From an uncultured Lachnospiraceae bacterium (GTDB lineage: Bacteria > Bacillota > Clostridia > Lachnospirales > Lachnospiraceae): DNA of 15,254 nucleotides. The notes beneath the pieces were generated by a model. It saw nothing but the letters and a program-made list of their open reading frames with translations. It was not told the origin of the DNA and ran no database searches. The stretch lies in the NCBI GenBank assembly GCA_910578825.1, contig CAJTSB010000017.1, forward strand, positions 1-15,254. The letters run 5' to 3'. The position numbers were made by a program, and so were the translations under genes. This document shows, in pieces, positions 1 through 8,600 of this stretch (the stretch's first letter is position 1; the number at the start of each line of letters is the position of its first letter).

Positions 1-97
1 AACCAGAAGGGCTGTCCGTGAAGAAAAACAGTTTCCTGCTTATGATGCTTTAGCAGCCGAAAGGAAATCCTCAAACAGCGAATCTGGGCGGAAATAT

Positions 98-126
98 GTA
101 ACCAATTTGCGGAGCAAATTGATTAC
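98..126. repeat. Inverted repeat (hairpin) upstream of ackA
   Basis: The arms GTAA-C-CAATTTGC (98-110) and GCAAATTG-A-TTAC (114-126) pair with one C/A mismatch around a GGA loop. No T-tract follows, so it is not a standard intrinsic terminator. Confidence 0.6.
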
Positions 127-130
127 CTGC

Positions 131-168
131 TTGCCCGCCATCTGCGCAGCAGATTTTGATGCGGGCAA
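131..168. repeat. Nested inverted repeat
   Basis: An outer 8-bp stem, TTGCCCGC (131-138) with GCGGGCAA (161-168), encloses an inner 6-bp stem, ATCTGC (140-145) with GCAGAT (149-154) around a GCA loop. The outer arm has the same GCGGGC/GCCCGC core as the hairpins in the addB leader, which may point to related repeat elements. Confidence 0.55.
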
Positions 169-360
169 TTCACATCGTCCATTCCTCGGAGGCAAGGGGC
201 GCACGAAATTCACCGAATGTTTTCTTTTCAGGCAATATGGACGGAAAACCGCCTCAAACATTTTTATTTTCCATAAAAATTTTTAAAGCAACATTCTACA
301 GATTCAATGAAATAAGATATTTTGTAACAAACAGGCTGAACAGTTATGAAAAAATACATC

Positions 361-389
361 TTGTCTCTCAAAATAGATTGGTTTATAAT
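361..389 (+). promoter_or_regulatory. Sigma-A promoter of ackA
   Basis: The -35 box is TTGTCT at 361-366 and the -10 box is a consensus TATAAT at 384-389, with a 17-nt spacer. Transcription would start near 396, giving a leader of about 45 nt. It lies just upstream of ackA, and no other good promoter is seen between 280 and 442. Confidence 0.8.
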
Positions 390-441
390 GGAAATAATAA
401 GAGATAATCTCAGATAGAAGAGAGCGAGAAAGGAGAAAGAA

Positions 442-1635
442 ATGAATATATTAGTAGTCAACTGTGGAAGTTCCTCTTTGAAATACCAGGTCATCAATTC
501 AGATACGGAGGCAGTGCTGGCAAAAGGATTGTGCGAGAGAATCGGTCTTGACGGCAGGCTGGTGTACCAGAAGGCAGGAGGGGAGAAAGAGATTACGGAC
601 GCGGACATGCCTACGCATAAGCAGGCAATTCAGATGGTATTGGATGCGCTCGTGAATCCGAAGACAGGGGCGCTTAAGAGCCTTGAGGAAATCGGAGCAG
701 TTGGACACAGGGTGGTCCATGGGGGAGAGAAATTTGCATCCTCCACGATTTTGAATGAGGACGTCCTCAAGGTCATTGAGGAGTGTAATGACCTGGCGCC
801 GCTGCATAATCCGGCGAACCTCATCGGAATCCGTGCATGTCAGGAACTGATGCCGCATGTGCCCATGGTTGGCGTGTTTGACACGGCATTCCATCAGACC
901 ATGCCGGAAGAAGCATACCTTTACGGCATTGATTACGATTATTATGAGAAGTATAAGGTAAGAAGATATGGATTCCACGGTACTTCGCACAGTTATGTTT
1001 CCAAACGCGCGGCAGAGATGGTGGGGAAACCATATGAAGAACTGAGGACAATTGTCTGCCATCTGGGAAACGGGGCGTCCATCTGTGCGGTTAAGAATGG
1101 CAAATCCATTGACACCTCCATGGGTCTTACGCCGTTAGAGGGATTGATTATGGGAACCAGATCCGGCGATATTGATCCCGGTGCAATGGAGTATCTTTCC
1201 AAGAAGGAACATACGGATCTGGAAGGCATCATGGACATTCTGAATAAGAAATCCGGCGTTCAGGGATTATCTCATATTTCCAGTGATTTCCGTGATTTGG
1301 AGGCTGCGGCAGAGAAAAATGATCCAGCGGGAATTCGTGCGCTGAAGACTTTTATTTACCGTGCGGCAAAATATGTCGGCGCATATACGGCTGCCATGAA
1401 TGGCGTAGACGTTATCTGTTTTACGGCGGGCGTAGGTGAAAACGGTCCCAACACGAGAAAGGGTATCTGTGATTATCTCGGCTATCTGGGTGTGAAACTC
1501 GATGATAAAGCAAATGAGGTACATGGGGAGGAGACAATTATTTCCACACCTGATTCCAAGGTGACGGTCATCTGTCTTCCCACCAATGAGGAGCTTGCCA
1601 TTGCACGTGAAACCGTATCACTTGTGACGGCATGA
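442..1635 (+). CDS. ackA: Acetate kinase
   Basis: This cytoplasmic enzyme interconverts acetyl phosphate + ADP with acetate + ATP, the substrate-level ATP step of acetate fermentation. At 397 residues it has the normal family length and is intact. Family signatures are visible in order: N-terminal VVNCGSSSLKY with Asn7, VGHRVVHGG with Arg90, FDTAFHQ with Asp147, YGFHGTSH with His179, GTRSGDIDPG with Arg240, and C-terminal TNEELAIARE. The catalytic and phosphate-binding residues known for the acetate/sugar kinase superfamily are therefore all present. The start is supported by AGGAG at 431-435, 6 nt upstream of the ATG. The usual partner pta (phosphotransacetylase) is not immediately upstream, where there is repeat-like DNA; it may lie outside the window. 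It is followed after 19 nt by a small gene and then a terminator, so the two probably form one transcript. Confidence 0.97.
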   Translation: MNILVVNCGSSSLKYQVINSDTEAVLAKGLCERIGLDGRLVYQKAGGEKEITDADMPTHKQAIQMVLDALVNPKTGALKSLEEIGAVGHRVVHGGEKFASSTILNEDVLKVIEECNDLAPLHNPANLIGIRACQELMPHVPMVGVFDTAFHQTMPEEAYLYGIDYDYYEKYKVRRYGFHGTSHSYVSKRAAEMVGKPYEELRTIVCHLGNGASICAVKNGKSIDTSMGLTPLEGLIMGTRSGDIDPGAMEYLSKKEHTDLEGIMDILNKKSGVQGLSHISSDFRDLEAAAEKNDPAGIRALKTFIYRAAKYVGAYTAAMNGVDVICFTAGVGENGPNTRKGICDYLGYLGVKLDDKANEVHGEETIISTPDSKVTVICLPTNEELAIARETVSLVTA

Positions 1636-1654
1636 GGAAGGAGGATTGACAATT

Positions 1655-1951
1655 ATGAAGAAATATGTGAGATCCAGTATTGAAGTTGAGGCGGCGCAGT
1701 ATGAACTGAATAAGGGAATGGAAGATGGATTTATGCCCTGGACTTCGATTGTGACAACTGGTTGGATTGCCACAGAGAAATTGCTCAAGATAACCAGGGA
1801 AGACGGTGTTGTGGTATGTCCGTTCATACAGAACCGCAGAGGCGTTATTTTCCTGCGCGAAGGTGATTATATTATTGAAGAGAACAATCATGAGCGTCAT
1901 GTCTGTGGAGAAGATAAGTTCCATGATCGTTATCACGAAATAGAAGGATAA
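1655..1951 (+). CDS. Small protein resembling phage 'GDYII' proteins
   Basis: A 98-residue soluble protein with no signal peptide or membrane segment. The N-terminus has KKYVRSSIEVEAAQY and the C-terminal third has GDYIIEENNHERHVC followed by FHDRYHEIE. From memory, this pattern (EAxQY near the start, then a GDYII stretch, a Cys, and an F..xYE end) is that of small proteins common in phages and prophages of Firmicutes, whose function is not known. That link is inference. The ATG at 1655 is preferred over an in-frame TTG at 1646, because GGAGG at 1640-1644 sits 10 nt before the ATG but only 1 nt before the TTG. It follows ackA by 19 nt and a strong terminator follows it, so it is probably co-transcribed with ackA. 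No other phage gene is nearby. Confidence 0.8.
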   Translation: MKKYVRSSIEVEAAQYELNKGMEDGFMPWTSIVTTGWIATEKLLKITREDGVVVCPFIQNRRGVIFLREGDYIIEENNHERHVCGEDKFHDRYHEIEG

Positions 1952-1989
1952 GCAAAACAAGGCGGGAAGACTTTTCCTGTGAATTGAAG

Positions 1990-2017
1990 AGAGCTGCCCA
2001 GGGGGCAGCTCTTTTTT
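1990..2017 (+). terminator. Intrinsic terminator of the ackA unit
   Basis: A 10-bp perfect GC-rich stem, AGAGCTGCCC (1990-1999) with GGGCAGCTCT (2003-2012), has a 3-nt loop and runs directly into TTTTT. It lies 38 nt after the small gene's stop codon. Confidence 0.92.
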
Positions 2018-2078
2018 ATCTGATAGGAAAGACCTTGTCATGCTAAAGCGTGAAAGTAACTTCCTATCAGATAAAAAA
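2012..2078. repeat. 67-nt long inverted repeat fused to the ackA terminator
   Basis: Left arm 2012-2029 (TTTTTTATCTGATAGGAA) and right arm 2061-2078 (TTCCTATCAGATAAAAAA) are perfect 18-bp inverted repeats. The interior folds further: CTT 2034-2036 with AAG 2054-2056, and TCATGC 2038-2043 with GCGTGA 2048-2053 (one G-T wobble) around a TAAA loop. The left arm begins with the T-tract of the ackA terminator. It could be a second or bidirectional terminator, or a mobile-type intergenic repeat of the MITE/REP sort. No flanking target duplication is evident. Confidence 0.75.
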
Positions 2079-2087
2079 ATAAATATG

Positions 2088-2167
2088 CGCACTCGTGCGA
2101 AAGGTATTATGTCGCTGAAACGACCGCACTCGGCGCGTCAAAGCGCGCAATCCTCTCATGAACGAGG
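2088..2167 (+). other. Run of four short hairpins in the addB leader
   Basis: Four consecutive small inverted repeats occur: CGCAC 2088-2092 / GTGCG 2095-2099, GTCG 2111-2114 / CGAC 2121-2124, GCGCG 2133-2137 / CGCGC 2144-2148, and CCTC 2152-2155 / GAGG 2164-2167. No coding potential and no convincing promoter is visible, although TATTAT at 2105-2110 could be an isolated -10 box. Together with the tandem repeat that follows, this makes a leader of about 220 nt that is almost entirely hairpins. Confidence 0.5.
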
Positions 2168-2170
2168 GAT

Positions 2171-2300
2171 AGGGGAGTTGATGCGGGCTTGCCCGCTTTG
2201 TTCAAGGTAAATTCAGGGGAGTTGATGCGGGCTTGCCCGCTTTGTTCAAGGTAAATTCGGAAGATGATGCGGACCTGTCCGCTTTGTGCAAGGAGGATTT
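2171..2300 (+). repeat. Three-copy tandem repeat ending in the addB ribosome binding site
   Basis: Copies 1 (2171-2214) and 2 (2215-2258) are identical 44-bp units. Copy 3 (2259-2300) is diverged, about 28 of 35 matches over the core. Every copy holds a 5-bp hairpin: GCGGG-CTTG-CCCGC at 2183-2196 and 2227-2240, and GCGGA-CCTG-TCCGC at 2269-2282. The change of the last stem pair from G-C to A-T in copy 3 is compensatory. Only copy 3 carries a good Shine-Dalgarno (AGGAGG, 2291-2296); the matching place in copies 1 and 2 reads AAGGTAAATT. Confidence 0.85.
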
Positions 2301-5300
2301 ATGTCATTACAGTTGGTGTTCGGAAACAGTGGGAGTGGAAAATCAGATTATATCTGCCGAAAAGCGCTGGCTTTGGCCAAAAAGGAACCGGAGCGCACTT
2401 TTTTTGTTCTCGTGCCGGAACAGTTTACGATGCAGACGCAAAGGGAGCTTGTCGCGCGTCAGGAGCGTCACAGCATCATGAATGTAGACGTCGTAAGTTT
2501 TAACCGCCTGGCTTTTCGTATCTTTGATGAGCTTGGAATGGGAAATCTGAATATTCTGGAAGAAACCGGGAAAAATCTGGTGCTGCGCCGTATAGCGGAA
2601 CAGGAGCAGGACAATTTAATGCTCATGAAATCGAGTATGAAAAAGGCGGGTTATATCAGTGAAATCAAATCCATCATTTCTGAACTGACCCAGTACCGGA
2701 TTGCGCCAGAGCAGCTTGACGTACTGATTGGACAGGAAAATCAGCCGCCGTTGTTTCGCCATAAAATGCGTGATATCCAGACCATGTATCAGGGGTTTAT
2801 AGATTATCTCGAAGGAAAATTTGTCACCGCGGAGGAAGTGCTGGAAGTGCTTTCACAGGTAGCGGATCAGTCCAAACTCCTGAAAAATTCCGTGCTTTTG
2901 CTGGATGGGTTTACCGGGTTTACGCCGGTGCAGTATCATCTTCTGGAGCGGTTATTTCCGATTGTGGGGGAAATTTTCGTAACGGTGACGCTGGATGCGC
3001 GGGAGGACCCTTATCTTTGCAGGGGCGTGCAGGAATTATTTTATATGAGCAAGAAAACGGTGCAAACCCTGACGCAGATTGCCGTGAAAAAACACGTGGA
3101 AATCAAAGAACCTGTCTGGATGAAACATGGACCGCAGACTCGTTTCGCCCATGCCCCGGCGCTGTTGTGGCTGGAGCAGAATTTATTTCGCCCGAAACCG
3201 GAAGTCTGTGATGACGCCGGGGAGTCCCTTTTTCTCTATTCTCTGTTAAATCCCAGACAGGAGCTTGATTTCATAGCAAGGGAGGTTCGAGAACTTGTGC
3301 GCGAATCGGGTTATCGTTACAAGGATATTGCGATTGTCTGCGGTGATGTGGAGATGTATGGCAATTATGCGCGGGAAATTTTTGATACTTACGACATTCC
3401 GCTGTTTCTTGATGCAAAAAGGGATATCCTGTTTCATCCAATGACGGAATTCTTACGGCAGGCGCTGCTCGTCTTAGAGCAGGATTTTTCTTATGAGTCG
3501 GTGCTGGGATATCTGCGCTGTGGTCTCAGTGGAATGGCAATGGAAGATGTTGACCTTCTTGAGAATTATCTGCTTGACGGGAATATCCGCGGAATGCGCA
3601 GGTGGCAGCGGAAATGGGTGCGGCGCGGCTGTGTGGCAAATCAGCAGGAGTTAGACAGAGTCAATGCGTTGCGGGAGCAGCTGGTAGGGCAGTTTACGCC
3701 GCTTATGGAAGTCTTTCGTGGGAAGGGTACAGTGACGGAAGTGTCCAAATGTTTTTACCAATTGCTCGTGGAGCTGGATGTCGAGTACAGGCTGAAGGAG
3801 TACGAATCGTATTTTCAGGAGCAGGGGCAGACGTCTCTGGCCAGAGAATATGCGCAGATTTATCGTGTTGTCATGGATTTGCTGGACAAGATGGTGGATC
3901 TTTTGGGCGAGGAGCGCATGAACATCCGGGAATACCGTGAAATTCTGGAATCGGGAATGGAAGCGGCGGCAATCGGCATCATTCCGCCGGGGTATGACAG
4001 GGTCGTGCTGGGAGACATCGAAAGAAGCCGGCTTTCAGACGTCAAAGTGTTGTTTTTTGCAGGAGTCAATGACGGCCTGATTCCCAGGGCGGTGGAGCAT
4101 GGGGGCATTATTTCTCAGTCAGACCGTGAGCTGTTTGCCGCAAATGAGATGGAGCTTGCGCCTACGGACAGGGAGCGGAGCTTTATCCAGAAATTCTATC
4201 TGTATTTAAATCTTACCAAGCCGTCTGAGCGGTTATATCTAACCTGGTTTCGGGTAAATCAGGAGGGAAAAGAGGGCAGAAAATCGTACCTGGTGGAGAC
4301 GATACGCAGAATATTTCCACAGTTTGTTCCGGTGCGCGTGGACGGACAGGGAGGGGTGGCGCAGATTGTGACCGAAAAAAGCAGCCGGAAATTTTTTGTG
4401 GAAGGGTTGAAAAAGGCGAAGAAGGGTGAGATTTCTCCGGAATGGAAAGCGTTGTATCACTGGTATGGCAGACAGGATAAATTTCAGGAGATTGAGCCGT
4501 TTCTGGAGGCGGCGTTTTACAGTTATCACAGTGGAAAGATGGGGCAGGAGATTACGCGTGCACTGTACGGAAATGTGCTCGAGAACAGCGTGACCCGTCT
4601 GGAAACATTCAGCGCGTGTGCCTGCAGTCATTTTCTGCAATATGGGCTGCAATTGAAGGAGCGAAGTCTTGGGGAATTTGCTCCGGTGGATATGGGCAGC
4701 ATGTTCCATGAAGTTTTGGAGCGGTACGCCCATGCCATGGAAAAGGAAGGGTATCATTGGTTTGACGTGCCGAAAGAGGTGCAGGAACGTCTGATTGACG
4801 AGGCCATAGAGAAATCGCTTGGCAGTGGATTTGACAGTATGTTGTTGCAGGAAGCGCGGACGGCGTATCTCTTAGAGCGCATGAAACGGATTATGAAACG
4901 GACGGTTGAGGCCATTGCCGAGCAGGTGAAAACCAGCCATTTTGCGCCGGAGGGATACGAGATTTCGTTCTCCTTTGTGGAGGATCTTGCATCAGTGAAT
5001 TTTACGTTGAGCGAGCAGGAGCGGATGCGGCTGCGCGGTAGAATTGACCGGATTGACACGCATAGGAAAGAGCAGCAGGTCTATGTGAAGGTCGTGGATT
5101 ATAAGTCTGGCAGTCAGGACTTCCAACTGTTGTCTTTTTATCACGGTCTGCAATTGCAGCTTGTGGTGTATCTGAATTCCGCCATGGAGCTCATGAAAAA
5201 GAAATATCCTGACAGGGAGGTTCTTCCCGGAGGAATGTACTATTATCATCTCGATGACCCCATCATAGAGGGGGATTCCACAAAGACGGATGAGGAAATC

Positions 5301-5633
5301 CGTGCGGAGATTTTTAAAAAATTAAAATTAAAAGGCATTGCCGCAGAAACAGAAGACGAGAGCGTAAATGCGAAAACAAAACGTATCGGCAACGAAGAGT
5401 TTGAGATTTTATCCGGTTTTGTCAATCACAAAATCCGTGAAATCGGACAAAAGATTTTTGATGGAGAGATTTCGGCAAATCCCTATCGCCTGGGGGAAGA
5501 AAGCGGATGCGATTACTGCCCTTACCACGGCGTTTGCGGTTTTGAGCCTGGGGAACCGGGACAAAGTTACCGGCAGTTAAAACAGATAAAAGATGACGCG
5601 GAGATTTTTCGCAGCATGAAAGAGGAGATGTAG
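2301..5633 (+). CDS. addB: ATP-dependent helicase/deoxyribonuclease subunit B (AddB)
   Basis: AddB is the second subunit of the AddAB helicase-nuclease, which resects double-strand breaks to Chi-like sites and loads RecA; its nuclease domain cuts one strand. The product is 1110 residues, close to family length. An N-terminal Walker A, GNSGSGKS (8-15), opens a UvrD-like fold. Near the C-terminus are GRIDRID (913-919) and VVDYKSG (931-937), the RecB-family nuclease site with Asp933 and Lys935. The four Cys of the AddB iron-sulphur staple are present: Cys773 (in CACSHF) and Cys1070, Cys1073 and Cys1079 (CDYCPYHGVC). The ATG at 2301 is chosen. A GTG at 2286 is also in frame, but its extra codons would span the AGGAGG at 2291-2296. 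The SD-to-ATG gap is short, 4 nt. It is followed by addA after 5 nt. Confidence 0.96.
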   Translation: MSLQLVFGNSGSGKSDYICRKALALAKKEPERTFFVLVPEQFTMQTQRELVARQERHSIMNVDVVSFNRLAFRIFDELGMGNLNILEETGKNLVLRRIAEQEQDNLMLMKSSMKKAGYISEIKSIISELTQYRIAPEQLDVLIGQENQPPLFRHKMRDIQTMYQGFIDYLEGKFVTAEEVLEVLSQVADQSKLLKNSVLLLDGFTGFTPVQYHLLERLFPIVGEIFVTVTLDAREDPYLCRGVQELFYMSKKTVQTLTQIAVKKHVEIKEPVWMKHGPQTRFAHAPALLWLEQNLFRPKPEVCDDAGESLFLYSLLNPRQELDFIAREVRELVRESGYRYKDIAIVCGDVEMYGNYAREIFDTYDIPLFLDAKRDILFHPMTEFLRQALLVLEQDFSYESVLGYLRCGLSGMAMEDVDLLENYLLDGNIRGMRRWQRKWVRRGCVANQQELDRVNALREQLVGQFTPLMEVFRGKGTVTEVSKCFYQLLVELDVEYRLKEYESYFQEQGQTSLAREYAQIYRVVMDLLDKMVDLLGEERMNIREYREILESGMEAAAIGIIPPGYDRVVLGDIERSRLSDVKVLFFAGVNDGLIPRAVEHGGIISQSDRELFAANEMELAPTDRERSFIQKFYLYLNLTKPSERLYLTWFRVNQEGKEGRKSYLVETIRRIFPQFVPVRVDGQGGVAQIVTEKSSRKFFVEGLKKAKKGEISPEWKALYHWYGRQDKFQEIEPFLEAAFYSYHSGKMGQEITRALYGNVLENSVTRLETFSACACSHFLQYGLQLKERSLGEFAPVDMGSMFHEVLERYAHAMEKEGYHWFDVPKEVQERLIDEAIEKSLGSGFDSMLLQEARTAYLLERMKRIMKRTVEAIAEQVKTSHFAPEGYEISFSFVEDLASVNFTLSEQERMRLRGRIDRIDTHRKEQQVYVKVVDYKSGSQDFQLLSFYHGLQLQLVVYLNSAMELMKKKYPDREVLPGGMYYYHLDDPIIEGDSTKTDEEIRAEIFKKLKLKGIAAETEDESVNAKTKRIGNEEFEILSGFVNHKIREIGQKIFDGEISANPYRLGEESGCDYCPYHGVCGFEPGEPGQSYRQLKQIKDDAEIFRSMKEEM

Positions 5634-5638
5634 ACGGG

Positions 5639-8600
5639 ATGGAAATGAAATGGACAGAGCAACAACAGCAGGTCATCAGGCTCGACAATCGGAATCTTTT
5701 AGTATCTGCGGCGGCTGGAAGCGGAAAGACGGCTGTATTGGTAGAGCGCATTATCCGAAAAATTACGGACAAAAATCATCCTTTGGATATTGACCGCCTC
5801 CTGATTGTAACCTTTACCAATGCGGCGGCGGCTCAGATGCGTGAACGGATTGGAGCGGCTTTGGGAAATGCGTTGGAACGCGAGCCGGACAACGTGCATT
5901 TACAGCGACAGCAGACGCTTTTACACAATGCACAGATTACAACCATTCACAGTTTCTGTCTGTATGTGATACGCAATTATTTTCATCGGATTTCGATGGA
6001 GCCGGATTTTCGCGTAGCAGAGGAAGGGGAATTGAAACTGTTAAAAAGCGATGTGCTTGACCGGGTTTTAGAGCGTTATTACGAGGAGGCGAAACCGGAA
6101 TTTCTCATGCTTTCCGAGACAATTGCAACAGGGAAGACCGACCAGCCGTTGAAAGACGCCATTTTAAAGCTGTCATCGTTTGCCATAAGTTACCCCTGGG
6201 TGGAGGAATGGCTGGAAGGGTGCAGACAACCCTTTCATATTGAAGATTTGAAGGATTTTGACGGATTGCCGATGGCGGAGACGTTATTGGATTATCTGAA
6301 AAATCTTACCTCACAGTGGGCACAGCAGATGAAACAGTGCAGAAATATCTGCCTTATGGAAGATGGCCCCGATGCGTATGAGAAATTGATGCAGCAGGAA
6401 TCGGAAATGATGGAGCAGTTTATAAAATGCCGCACGTATGAGGATTATTATGAAAAGATTCAGGGCGTATCGTTTGCGCGCCTGCCTGCGCTGCGCAAAT
6501 TTGCCGGCGACATTGCAAAAAAAGAGCGCGTACAGAAAATGCGAAACGAGGTAAAAGATTCATATAAAAAACTAAAGGAGCAGTTTTTCTTCCAGCAGCC
6601 GGAAAAGATGGTGGAAGACATGAAAAGGAACCGTTTGCAGGCGGATATGCTGATCGACGTGACGCTTGATTTCCTCCGGGCTTTTTCAGAAAAGAAACGG
6701 GAAAAAAGTATGCTTGATTTTAACGATTTGGAGCATTTTGCACTGAAGATTCTCGTGGATGAAAAGACGCATCTTCCCAGCCAGACTGCGCAGGAATTGC
6801 GCAGAAACTATGAGGAGATTATGATTGACGAATATCAGGATTCCAATCTCGTTCAGGAGACGGTTCTGCGCGCCGTTTCTATGGAGGAAGAGGGCGGGCA
6901 TAATATTTTTATGGTTGGCGATGTGAAACAGAGTATTTACCGTTTCCGCATGGCGCGTCCGGAGCTTTTTATGGAGAAATATGGGACGTATACTACGGAG
7001 GAGAGTGAAAATCAGCGCGTTGACCTGCATAAGAATTTCCGCAGCCGTCCGGAGGTTTTAAATACGGTAAATGATATTTTCCGCAAGCTGATGAATCAGG
7101 ATATTGGAAATATTACGTACGACGATCAGGCAGCGTTATATCCGGGGGCGTCTTATCCGCAGGGGGAACCTGGGATGTTCGATACAAGGTTCTTAGTTGT
7201 TCAGCCTGGAGAAGAAGAGAAAGACGTCAAGACGCCGGAGCTGGAGGCAAAGGCGGTGGGCACTGAAATCCGCAGATTGATCAAAGAGCAGCTTGTGTGC
7301 AACGAGAATCCGACAAAAACCTGTTCGGATCACCTGCGCCCGGTGCGGTATGGCGATATCGTAATTTTGCTGCGCTCCATGAGCGGGTGGGCGGATGCAT
7401 TTGTGCATGTGTTGGGGGAGATGGGGATTCCCGCCCGGGCAGCCGCCGGAACAGGATATTTTTCTGCGCTGGAAGTGCAGACCGCGCTGAATCTTTTGAA
7501 AATTCTGGATAACCCCAGGCAGGATATTCCCATGGCGGCCGTGCTGTCGTCCCCGATTGCAGGACTGACCGGGGAAGAGCTGGCGGCTTTGCGCGTGCAG
7601 TTTCCAGAGGAGCCGTTTTATGAGGCGGCGCTGCATGATTGGGGGCAGGATTCTGATAATACAGAAATTTCCATGGAGACCAGAAGAAAATTGCAGAAAT
7701 TCTTACAGCTTTTACAGAAATACCGTAAAAAGATCAGTTACACCCCCATCCACCAGCTTCTGTATGAAATTCTGGAAGAGACCGGATATCAGGCGTATGT
7801 CTATGCATTGCCGGGCGGTGAGGTGAAGAAAGCAAATCTGGAAATGCTGGTGGAGAGGGCTATCGCCTATGAAAATACCAGCTACCGCGGATTGTTTCAT
7901 TTTATACGCTATATGGAACAGCTTCAGAAATATGAGGTGGATTATCCGCTTGCCGATGGAGACGAGGCGGAGGATGTCGTACGGATTATGAGTATTCACA
8001 AGAGCAAGGGTCTCGAATTTCCGGTTGTGTTTGTCTCCGGACTTGGAAAGATGTTTAACAATCAGGACGTCCGGGAGCGTCTTGTGCTTCATCCGTCGCT
8101 TGGCATCGGTATGGATGTGCTGGATTTCAAACGCCGTCTGAAGACGCCGGGATTTACGAGGCAGCTTTTGGCAAGGAAAATTGCCATGGAAAATACCGGA
8201 GAGGAATTGCGTGTTCTGTACGTTGCCCTGACACGTGCCAAAGAGCGGCTGATTCTTACCGGGGTCCTGAAAAAGGCGGAGGAAAAGTTAGGAGAGCTGG
8301 GAATAGCAGCTATTGCGCGGGATGGGATGCCTCTGCTGGAAACGGAGCCGCAGCCTGTGGAGGAAGAAGGGTTCCTGTCATTTTTAAAACGGCTGAATGC
8401 CGGTTCCTTTCTGCAGTTTTTGTTGATGGCAGTTTCCGCTTATCCGGGCAGATATCCGGTGACGCTTCGAAAGGGAGATGACCTTGTTGCCGAAGAACAG
8501 ATGCATGATTGGGAGCAGGAACTGACAAGGATAGAGCTGTTGACGAGGCTTCAGGAAACAGATGCGGAGTGGGATGAGAAGGTAAAGAAACGGCTATCCT

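Larger units (their letters stand above)
1..280. repeat. Hairpin-rich, probably repetitive intergenic stretch at the window edge
   Basis: No recognisable gene is seen here. Bases 2-280 are open in one forward frame and 40-261 in a reverse frame, but neither translation has a family signature, a ribosome binding site or sensible composition. The DNA carries nested inverted repeats: CAATTTGC at 103-110 with GCAAATTG at 114-121 (extended by GTAA 98-101 / TTAC 123-126), TTGCCCGC at 131-138 with GCGGGCAA at 161-168 enclosing ATCTGC 140-145 / GCAGAT 149-154, and CGTCCAT at 176-182 with ATGGACG at 237-243. Such stacked palindromes suit a dispersed intergenic repeat of clostridial genomes. That is inference, based partly on vague resemblance to short hypothetical proteins I recall from Lachnospiraceae. 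The 3' end of an upstream gene running in from the left cannot be fully excluded. Confidence 0.4.

Noticed and set aside
40..261. 73-codon reverse reading frame at the window start
   Set aside because: No ribosome binding site or family match is seen, and it sits on the inverted-repeat region where several frames happen to be open.
156..407. 83-codon forward reading frame upstream of ackA
   Set aside because: It overlaps the palindromic repeat and the ackA promoter, has no ribosome binding site and no recognisable family.
499..1062. 187-codon reverse frame inside ackA, and similar long reverse frames inside addB, addA and the FAD gene
   Set aside because: They are shadows of well-identified genes on the other strand, with no independent start signals or family features.
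2286..2300. GTG start for addB at 2286
   Set aside because: The extra codons would span the addB Shine-Dalgarno itself; the conserved AddB N-terminus begins at the ATG at 2301.
2171..2300. CRISPR-like array
   Set aside because: The copies are directly adjacent without unique spacers, number only three, and lie in a leader with a ribosome binding site; no cas gene is present.
2080..2300. Riboswitch or T-box leader for addB
   Set aside because: No aptamer core or T-box sequence that I can recognise is present; only simple hairpins and repeats are seen.
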